A DNA stretch of 64,000 bases from Acidobacteriota bacterium. Lineage in GTDB: Bacteria; Acidobacteriota; Blastocatellia; RBC074. Below the pieces are notes generated by a model. It worked only from the letters and a program-made list of their open reading frames with translations, was not told the origin of the DNA and searched no databases. The stretch is from NCBI GenBank assembly GCA_018269055.1, contig JAFDVI010000020.1, positions 372,001 to 436,000 of the forward strand. The letters are read 5' to 3'. This document shows, piece by piece, positions 57,030-64,000 of this stretch. A program made the translations under genes and the position numbers. Within the stretch, counting starts at the first letter, position 1. Each line of letters starts with the position of its first letter.

Positions 57030-58012
57030 CTTTCTCTTTTTGGAATAACCGGACGGCGTTCGTCACTGGGGCGACCGGTTTCGTCGGATCGTATGTCGCC
57101 AGAATGCTGGTCGAACAAGGCGCGCGCGTCGTTTGTTTGCAGCGCGACGAAGTGCGCGCCAACTCGCTGGATGTGTTTGACCTTCGCCGCCGCGTCACCG
57201 TCGTCAACGGCACGATTGAAGATCACGCGTTGATGGAACGGATTCTGGCCGAGTACGAAATCGAAGCCGTCTTCCATCTAGCTGCACAAGCCATCGTCGG
57301 CGCAGCCAACCGTTCACCGCTTTCGACCTTTGAAGCCAACATTCGCGGAACGTATTTTTTACTGGAAGCCTGCCGCCGCTCGGAAACCGTCAAACGTGTG
57401 GTCGTTGCCTCCAGCGACAAAGCCTACGGTTCACATGACGATTTGCCGTACGAAGAGCATTACCCGCTGCTGGGGCTGTTTCCCTACGACGCTTCCAAAG
57501 CCTGCAAAGACATTCTGGCGCGTTCATTTGCGCACACCTACGGAACGCCCGTGACGGTTTCGCGCTTTGCGAACATTTACGGGCCTGGCGATATGAACCT
57601 GTCGCGGATTATTCCGGGGACGATTCTGTCCGTGCTTCGCGATGAAGCGCCGATCATTCGCAGTGACGGAACGCCGGTGCGTGAATTCGTTCACGCCGAT
57701 GATGTCGCGCGCGGGTATTTGCTGCTGGCGGAAAAGATCGCAGATACAAAAGGCGAAGCGTTCAACTTCGGCGCAGGCGATCCGGTGCAAATGCTTGATC
57801 TGGTCAACCGCATCATTCGGCTGGCAGGCAAAGAAGGCCAAATCAAACCGCAAGTGATGTTGGATCACAAAATCGAGCGTGAGATTGATGCTCAATACTT
57901 GTCGGCGGGCAAAGCCGAATCGCGGCTCGGCTGGCGAGCAGAAATCAACCTGGATCATGGCCTGCTTCAAACGATTGACTGGTATCGAGCTAACTTGGAA
58001 AAGCTGAGTTAA
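57026..58012 (+). CDS. rfbG: CDP-glucose 4,6-dehydratase
   Basis: Converts CDP-glucose to CDP-4-keto-6-deoxyglucose. 328 residues of the short-chain dehydrogenase/epimerase fold: NAD motif [10 protein letters not shown] near residue 14, [17 protein letters not shown] near 86, and the Y-x3-K in [13 protein letters not shown] near 151. [18 protein letters not shown] and [17 protein letters not shown] are typical. Sequence alone would allow other 4,6-dehydratases; the coupling to rfbF (ATGA) makes CDP-glucose the likely substrate. The later genes of abequose or tyvelose type pathways (rfbH, rfbI) are not present here. Confidence 0.9.
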   Translation: MTFSFWNNRTAFVTGATGFVGSYVARMLVEQGARVVCLQRDEVRANSLDVFDLRRRVTVVNGTIEDHALMERILAEYEIEAVFHLAAQAIVGAANRSPLSTFEANIRGTYFLLEACRRSETVKRVVVASSDKAYGSHDDLPYEEHYPLLGLFPYDASKACKDILARSFAHTYGTPVTVSRFANIYGPGDMNLSRIIPGTILSVLRDEAPIIRSDGTPVREFVHADDVARGYLLLAEKIADTKGEAFNFGAGDPVQMLDLVNRIIRLAGKEGQIKPQVMLDHKIEREIDAQYLSAGKAESRLGWRAEINLDHGLLQTIDWYRANLEKLS

Positions 58013-58042
58013 AACTGTTCCCTTAAAATCTCAACAGAAGAA

Positions 58043-58166
58043 AGTGGAAAAGAAACAACGGAACAAACAGAAATAACGGAATTCACGGAAAGCAATCAGC
58101 GCAAAATCCTCTTTCCGTTTTTTCAGTTATTTCCGTTTGTTCCGTTATCTATTCTGACTTTCCACC
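58043..58166. repeat. long imperfect inverted repeat, about 50-bp arms
   Basis: Arms about 58043-58092 and 58111-58166 match over AACGGAACAAACGGAAATAA-type sequence with several mismatches. It fills the gap between the convergent rfbG and DUF1028 genes. Confidence 0.75.
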
Positions 58167-58170
58167 AATG

Positions 58171-59232
58171 CTATTTTCTCGGAGCAACGGAAAGGATTTG
58201 TTCGATCAGCTTCGGATCGTTCGGCAGCATATTCGATTTCGGCAACCGCTCTACCAAAGTCGCCCAATTTTTGTCAGCCGCAAATACCCGCTTGAACAAT
58301 GGCAAAGCTTCGTCAACTTTTTTGGCGTTGGCCAAGGTGATGGCGTGCCAGAACACCATTTCGATATTGTCGGGCGCAATGGCTTCGGCGGCTCCATATT
58401 CGCGGACGGCTCCGGCAATGTCGTTTTTGGCGAAGAAATCATCGCCTGCGTTCATGTGGTTGTAAGCGCGTTGCAGCTTGATCAACCGTTTCAATTCCAC
58501 CAACGGCTCTTTGCTGTCTTCCACGCGCAGATCGAACAGCTTGTCCGCCCACGGCCGACCAGTGGATTTGCCGCTGACGATCAAAATTGCGGCGGATTGT
58601 TTGCCGCGAATGTCGCCGCCTTCTCCCTGCGCGGCTTCCAGCGCAGCCATCAACCGATCCGCCAAATCGCCTTTCGCGTTTTCAAACGCTTTGGACATCG
58701 CTCCCCAAACTGTGTCTTTCAGCATCAAATTGGCCTGCGCGGAATAGTTCGCGCCGACTTTGTGCCCGGCGGCGATGATGCAATGTTCGCCAGTGTGCGC
58801 CGCTACGCGACCAGCAGCGTCAATCATCGCAACCTGTCGAACGTCGGCTTGCGCATCGCCCGCCAGCAAAGACTTCAATGCTTCGGGCGCGCTCTTCCCT
58901 GCCCGCATCAATTGCAAGCCCAAGGCTCCGTACGAAGGATCAACGATGGATTGCGTCGCCACCGCGCCGACTCCGGCTTCCGCCCAGGTCACCATGCTTC
59001 CGACCGAAAACCAGTTCGATTGCACGGCAACGCCAAGCTGGCCGGTTTCCGGGTCGCGCGCGACGATGGAATATGTGTGAACCAATGGTTGGTGGCGCGG
59101 CGAAATGGCTTTTGCTGCCTGCTTGTCAGCTTCAGGCGTTTGCGCTAAAACCCAAACAGGAATGAAACAGATCGCTACGACAGTCAGTCGCAAAAAACTT
59201 CCAACAGAAAAACGAAGGATTGAAGCGGTCAT
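58171..59232 (-). CDS. DUF1028 domain-containing protein (Ntn-hydrolase-like), exported
   Basis: 353 residues from the ATG at 59232 with GGAGAC 7 nt upstream. A signal peptide (LRLTVVAICFIPVWVLAQ) precedes the DUF1028 domain: HTYSIVARDPETGQLGVAVQ near residues 51-70, VGAVATQSIVDPSYGALGL near 88-106 and GEHCIIAAGHKVGANYSAQANL. The C-terminal third is a TPR-like helical region (YNHMNAGDDFFAKNDIAGA). The family fold resembles Ntn hydrolases with no proven substrate. Divergent from the rhodanese gene, sharing a gap of about 50 bp. Confidence 0.9.
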   Translation of the reverse strand: MTASILRFSVGSFLRLTVVAICFIPVWVLAQTPEADKQAAKAISPRHQPLVHTYSIVARDPETGQLGVAVQSNWFSVGSMVTWAEAGVGAVATQSIVDPSYGALGLQLMRAGKSAPEALKSLLAGDAQADVRQVAMIDAAGRVAAHTGEHCIIAAGHKVGANYSAQANLMLKDTVWGAMSKAFENAKGDLADRLMAALEAAQGEGGDIRGKQSAAILIVSGKSTGRPWADKLFDLRVEDSKEPLVELKRLIKLQRAYNHMNAGDDFFAKNDIAGAVREYGAAEAIAPDNIEMVFWHAITLANAKKVDEALPLFKRVFAADKNWATLVERLPKSNMLPNDPKLIEQILSVAPRK

Positions 59233-59283
59233 CGTTGTCTCCAGAATTTGAAATTGGAACCACGGAATTTTGAAAGGAATCGA

Positions 59284-59652
59284 ATGATGAAACATTCAGA
59301 GGCATTTGAACAGCTTTGCCAAGACGCCAAAACGCGGGTCAAGGAAATCTCCGTCGCCGAGGTCAAACAGAAACTCGACGCGGGCGAAAAGTTCACCTTC
59401 ATTGACGTACGCGAAGACAACGAATGGGACATTGACCACGCCGCCGGAGCCGAGCATTTGGGACGCGGCATCATCGAACGCGACATCGAAAAAGTTGTGC
59501 CGGACAAAGCCGCCGAAATCGTTCTGTATTGCGGCGGCGGATACCGGTCTGCGCTGGCGGCTGACAACCTGCAACGCATGGGATACACAAACGTGCTTTC
59601 TATGGCTGGGGGGATCAAAGCCTGGCGCGACGCCGAATATCCGTTAGAGTAA
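59284..59652 (+). CDS. rhodanese-like domain protein
   Basis: About 122 residues (ATG at 59284, second ATG 3 nt on), with AAAGGA upstream. The rhodanese domain has FIDVREDNEWDIDHAAGAEH near residues 38-57 and the active-site loop LYCGGGYRSALAADNL with the sulfur-accepting Cys near residue 81, then SMAGGIKAWRDAEYPLE. The loop CGGGYRS fits a single-domain sulfurtransferase. It likely passes persulfide sulfur to an acceptor; a link to bshA after 53 bp (low-molecular-weight thiol metabolism) is plausible but not shown. Confidence 0.92.
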   Translation: MMKHSEAFEQLCQDAKTRVKEISVAEVKQKLDAGEKFTFIDVREDNEWDIDHAAGAEHLGRGIIERDIEKVVPDKAAEIVLYCGGGYRSALAADNLQRMGYTNVLSMAGGIKAWRDAEYPLE

Positions 59653-59705
59653 CAAACTCTACAGACTTCCATCGCCGAGCCGAATAAGGTGCGGCCAACA
59701 AACCT

Positions 59706-60863
<1,158 letters not shown>

Positions 60864-60915
60864 TTGAATCACTCGCGCAGACAAATTACACTTCCGCCAT
60901 CCCCAAAATGTCCGT

Positions 60916-61404
60916 ATGGCAACAACGAACAAAGCAACCATCAAAGCGGTGGTCTTGACCATCAGCGATTCGGCTTCGCGCTCGGAGCGCGAGGATTTGT
61001 CCGGCCCGGCGGTTGTCGCCGAGTTGCAATCGCTGAAAGCGGAAATCATCGCCACGGAAATTTTGCCGGACGAGCGGGCGCTGATCGCCGACCGGTTGCG
61101 ACAGGTTGCCGACGCGGGCGAAGCCAATTTGATCGTCACCACGGGCGGAACCGGATTTTCGCCTCGTGATGTGACGCCGGAAGCGACGCGCGAAGTCATC
61201 GAACGCGAAGCGCCCGGACTGGCAGAATTGATGCGCTCCGAAAGTTTGAAAATCACTCCCCTTGCCGCTTTATCGCGCGCGGTGTGCGGAATTCGCCGCC
61301 GAACGCTGATCATCAATTTGCCCGGCAGCGTGCGTGGCGCGCGGGAAAATCTGGCTGCGATTGCGCGCACCTTGCCGCACGCGATTGATCTGCTGATGGA
61401 ATAA
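60916..61404 (+). CDS. mog: MogA/MoaB family molybdopterin adenylyltransferase
   Basis: Adenylates molybdopterin before MoeA inserts molybdate. 162 residues. AVVLTISDSASRSEREDLSGP near residues 11-31, EILPDERALIADRLRQ, and the MPT-binding loop LIVTTGGTGFSPRDVTPEAT near 75-94 are typical, as is LIINLPGSVRGARENLAAI near 132. It is remote from moeA-moaC (25-27 kb). No other cofactor gene is nearby; bshA lies 53 bp upstream and a metallopeptidase 18 bp downstream. Confidence 0.93.
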   Translation: MATTNKATIKAVVLTISDSASRSEREDLSGPAVVAELQSLKAEIIATEILPDERALIADRLRQVADAGEANLIVTTGGTGFSPRDVTPEATREVIEREAPGLAELMRSESLKITPLAALSRAVCGIRRRTLIINLPGSVRGARENLAAIARTLPHAIDLLME

Positions 61405-61421
61405 ATTTAGGAGGAAATGCA

Positions 61422-62321
61422 ATGAAACTTTTCGCCAACTGGTACCGAATGCTGACGATGGCCATCATCTGCTCGCTGTTCATCAGCGTGCTGGCCGCGG
61501 AAAACCCATACGACAAATTCCGCAATCGGGAGTATTCCAACAAAGGTTATTTGTCCGAAGACGAAGAAATGAAGATGGGCGAGCAGGTGCATCAGGAACT
61601 GCTCAAGCAGGTTCGCCTGGTCGAAGATCGTTCGATGAACGATTACATCAATCGGCTGGGACAATCGCTGGCGCGGCGTTCCGAACGCCCGAACATTCCC
61701 TGGCGCTTTTACATCGTCAATGACAAATCCATCAACGCCTTTGCCACCTTGGGCGGACGAGTTTACGTTCACGCCGGATTGATTGACGCCACCACCAGCG
61801 AAGCGCAATTGGCCAGCGTGCTGGGGCATGAAATTGGGCATATTGTCGGACGGCATGGACTGGAAAACGTCAAGAAAGCGCAGAAGCTCGGAATGTTTGC
61901 GGTGGGCGCAACGATTGTCGGCGCGATTTTCGGCGGCCAGAGCGGCGCACAAGCCGGTCAGGCAATCGGCAGTTTGGTCGCGGGCGGCTTTTTGATGAAA
62001 CACAGCCGGGATGCTGAACGCGAAGCGGATTTCCTGGGTCTCTACAACATCAAAAACGCCGGGTACAACACGGGCGGCATGGTGGAAATGTTCGAGATGC
62101 TCCAACAAGTGTCTAAAGGCGGGGGCTCGCTGGGTTCCGTCCTGGCCAGCCATCCTGACCCGCGCGAACGCGAAGCCAATACACGTCTGGAAATTGATTC
62201 GCACATTCAAGGGTCGGATCGTCGCGGAATTTCCAATTCCAACGATTTTCAACGCTTGAAGGGCGGATTCTCCGCGACAACGAAAACTTCCCCGGCGCGT
62301 AAAACGCGGCCACGTCCGTAA
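61422..62321 (+). CDS. M48 family metallopeptidase, exported
   Basis: 299 residues. Signal peptide near residues 8-26 (YRMLTMAIICSLFISVLAA). The zinc motif is HEIGH at residues 136-140, with the third ligand Glu in SRDAEREADFLGL near 205. AFATLGGRVYVHAGLI precedes it, and a hydrophobic Gly/Ala-rich segment (VGATIVGAIFGGQSGAQAG) follows. The tail carries ASHPDPREREANTRLE, the M48 SHP substrate-cleft motif. GGAGG precedes the ATG by 8 nt. Related to periplasmic LoiP/BepA-like proteases of outer-membrane quality control. Confidence 0.92.
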   Translation: MKLFANWYRMLTMAIICSLFISVLAAENPYDKFRNREYSNKGYLSEDEEMKMGEQVHQELLKQVRLVEDRSMNDYINRLGQSLARRSERPNIPWRFYIVNDKSINAFATLGGRVYVHAGLIDATTSEAQLASVLGHEIGHIVGRHGLENVKKAQKLGMFAVGATIVGAIFGGQSGAQAGQAIGSLVAGGFLMKHSRDAEREADFLGLYNIKNAGYNTGGMVEMFEMLQQVSKGGGSLGSVLASHPDPREREANTRLEIDSHIQGSDRRGISNSNDFQRLKGGFSATTKTSPARKTRPRP

Positions 62322-62403
62322 TGCTGATTGAGGGATAGGGAGAAACAGGGATCGAGGGATGGAGCGGAGAGGCAGGTCGCCGACAGCGCTTCATAAGGTA
62401 CGA

Positions 62404-63951
62404 ATGAGTATGCCAGCCGCAAAAGTTAGATTTCAGCACAGCACTTCTCGATCCCTCCGTCCCTCATTCTCTTCGTCTCTTCATCTCTCGATCATCTCGC
62501 TGCTGATCGTCTTTCTCTTACCCACTGACGGATTCGCACAAAAAAATCAACGTCCCAAACTGCTGCCAGCCGCTCGAAAAGATTTGGCTGGCAAGATTAT
62601 TCTGCTGCCGCAAGACGACCGGTATCTGGAATTAAAGATGATGGCGCAGATTGCCGATCATTATCTGGCGCTGCCGCCTTCTGGGTTTTTGACGCCGGAA
62701 CCTCGTTCCGCTGAATTGGTTGAGTGGTTGAAAGGACAAAATTTGGCCGGCGTGACGGGCATACTGGTTTCCCTGGACGCAAACATCACAGAGATTTCGT
62801 CCGTCTTGAGACTATTTCGCGCGCAGAATTCCAAGCTGCCAATTTACGGATTTGCCTCCCTGGATTCATCGGCGGACGCTTCGAAACAATCCTGCCAATC
62901 GGCGATAGATTTGGTAGCCGACGGTTCGCTGGATTTTCTGTTGATCGGCCAAAACGAAGATTTGAGCGCCAAACCCGCGCAGATCGCGCGCGCGCGGCTG
63001 ATTGGCGACGCCGTTTCGCGGGAAATTGGCGAAAAGGTCGCGTTCGCCAGCGGGCAAACGTCCCTGCCCGAAATTCTGCTGGCCAAAATGTTGGCGCAAC
63101 GATTCGGTCGTTCGCCCAGGGTGTTGCCGGTCTATTCCTCCAACGAAGGCCGAACCAGCAAGGACAATGCTTCGGTTTCGCTGAATCAAATCATCAACGC
63201 CAAAATCAAATTGCTGGGCGGTTCCGTGATGACGCAGAATCAGGAAACGGCTCCGCAAGTGGACGCGCTGTTGTTCATCCACACACCGCAAACCACCGAA
63301 GCCCAGCGCACGGATTTGGTCATGAGCGTACTGCAAACGATTGATTCGGGCGTGCGCGTCACCTTTCTGGATTTGTCGGAAACCACGAAAACCAAGGAAG
63401 CAATGCTGACCGAATTGCGCAACCATAAATTGCTGGGCAAGCTCACGTCTTACGCTTCTGCGGCTCCGGGCGATTCTTCGCGCGAGGCAGTGAATCGCGC
63501 GCTGGCGCAAACGTCCATCTTTTTCACGGCGATCAAATCCCTGCGCGATGATATTGACCGCGTGCATCGCATTGAACGCGCACAGGTCAATCTGCTTTTC
63601 AGCCGGATTCTGGAAGATTGGGGGTATCAGTTGATCGTCCGCCCGCAACTGGAAGAATTCGCCCGACAACAACTGCAAACCGATCCGGCCAAACTCGGCG
63701 ACAAAACCGATCGCGCTGAAACCTTTACTATTGAGGCGCTGCGAAAACTGGCGACCGAACTGTTCGACGAACAATTTCATCGCAATGTCCACGCAATTTT
63801 GATGAACAGCGGCACGCGCATACAGTTTCGCGTCAGCATGCTGCAACAATTACAAGTCCGATTTCCTTCGCAGAACACCGCTGAACCCGAAATCCGACAA
63901 ATCATCCATACCTTTTTCGAGGGATACTTACCGAACGGAGGTAGGCAGTAG
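62404..63951 (+). CDS. DUF4127 family protein, probably exported
   Basis: About 515 residues from the ATG at 62404. The N-terminal region, rich in Ser and Leu, is read from a CTC/TCC-rich inverted repeat (about 62327-62470) and ends in IISLLIVFLLPTDGFAQ, a signal peptide core. DUF4127 features follow: KIILLPQDDRYLELK (family: LPLDxRP), YLALPPSGFLTPEP, DALLFIHTPQTT and VRVTFLDLSE. The function of the family is unknown. Some of the N-terminus may be acquired from the repeat rather than ancestral. The start at 62404 is uncertain; it is preceded by AAGG only. Confidence 0.75.
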   Translation: MSMPAAKVRFQHSTSRSLRPSFSSSLHLSIISLLIVFLLPTDGFAQKNQRPKLLPAARKDLAGKIILLPQDDRYLELKMMAQIADHYLALPPSGFLTPEPRSAELVEWLKGQNLAGVTGILVSLDANITEISSVLRLFRAQNSKLPIYGFASLDSSADASKQSCQSAIDLVADGSLDFLLIGQNEDLSAKPAQIARARLIGDAVSREIGEKVAFASGQTSLPEILLAKMLAQRFGRSPRVLPVYSSNEGRTSKDNASVSLNQIINAKIKLLGGSVMTQNQETAPQVDALLFIHTPQTTEAQRTDLVMSVLQTIDSGVRVTFLDLSETTKTKEAMLTELRNHKLLGKLTSYASAAPGDSSREAVNRALAQTSIFFTAIKSLRDDIDRVHRIERAQVNLLFSRILEDWGYQLIVRPQLEEFARQQLQTDPAKLGDKTDRAETFTIEALRKLATELFDEQFHRNVHAILMNSGTRIQFRVSMLQQLQVRFPSQNTAEPEIRQIIHTFFEGYLPNGGRQ

Positions 63952-64000
63952 TCAGTAGACAGGATTGAACTTTGGGTGGTTGGTTTCATCGGCATCGGCA

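Overview
The window looks like a chromosomal segment of an Acidobacteriota bacterium, probably Blastocatellia-like. This is an inference, since there is no rRNA. It rests on two VWFA-related Acidobacterial-type proteins (23692-24789, 50621-51865), a DUF1501 plus PSD1/cytochrome-c-like pair, TIGR04282-type and DUF1028/DUF4127 proteins, bacillithiol synthesis (bshA), and many short palindromic intergenic repeats. Gene density is high, both strands are used, and there is no phage, integrase or CRISPR array.

Layout. 1-6.4 kb: the end of an S9 peptidase, then DUF1501 and PSD1 genes on the minus strand. 6.7-10.5 kb: acyl-CoA ligase, cobalamin adenosyltransferase, O-antigen ligase. 10.4-12.2 kb (minus): a TPR membrane protein, a small lipoprotein with a toxin-like C-terminus, and a very acidic partner that could be its immunity protein. 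12.2-19.1 kb (plus): an active M16 peptidase, a thioredoxin-like protein with an in-frame TGA at its redox site, an M16 partner lacking the zinc motif, ferrochelatase, an L,D-transpeptidase and larC. 19.1-24.8 kb: a receiver-like protein, mazG, a phosphodiester glycosidase, a DUF2064 glycosyltransferase, an ABC-2 permease and a VWFA protein. 24.9-25.2 kb: tRNA-Val and tRNA-Asp with promoter and terminator. 25.3-29 kb: moeA, moaC, a hicAB module and an M20 peptidase. 29-37.3 kb (minus): a double M16-like protein without zinc motifs, rsmD, galE and a pilN-pilO-pilP-like-prepilin cluster. 37.7-50.4 kb: recJ, a Dabb protein, a DUF1570 peptidase, yvcK, a phosphohexomutase, an NDP-sugar pyrophosphorylase, a SpoIIE phosphatase, tsaD, a decayed SEFIR gene and nusB. 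50.6-64 kb: a second VWFA gene, a candidate small RNA, a frameshifted epoxide hydrolase, qor, rfbF-rfbG, DUF1028, rhodanese, bshA, mog, an M48 peptidase and a DUF4127 protein.

The strongest unusual signal is the gene at 13633-14790. A TGA replaces the first active-site cysteine of the thioredoxin fold, the frame stays open on both sides, and a 7-bp stem with a GGG loop lies 21 nt downstream, as expected of a bacterial SECIS element. I read it as a selenoprotein, translationally coupled to an M16 peptidase and followed by the inactive M16 partner. Other points of interest are a roughly 239-nt minus-strand RNA with an almost ideal sigma70 promoter and an intrinsic terminator (51929-52202), three copies of a roughly 150-165 bp element with hairpin ends, and heptamer repeats inserted in frame into three unrelated coding genes.

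Molybdenum cofactor genes occur at two loci (moeA-moaC and mog), and sugar-nucleotide genes at several (galE, phosphomutase, pyrophosphorylase, rfbFG, O-antigen ligase), which fits a polysaccharide-bearing, didermic heterotroph. All family assignments come from reading motifs; no database search was run.
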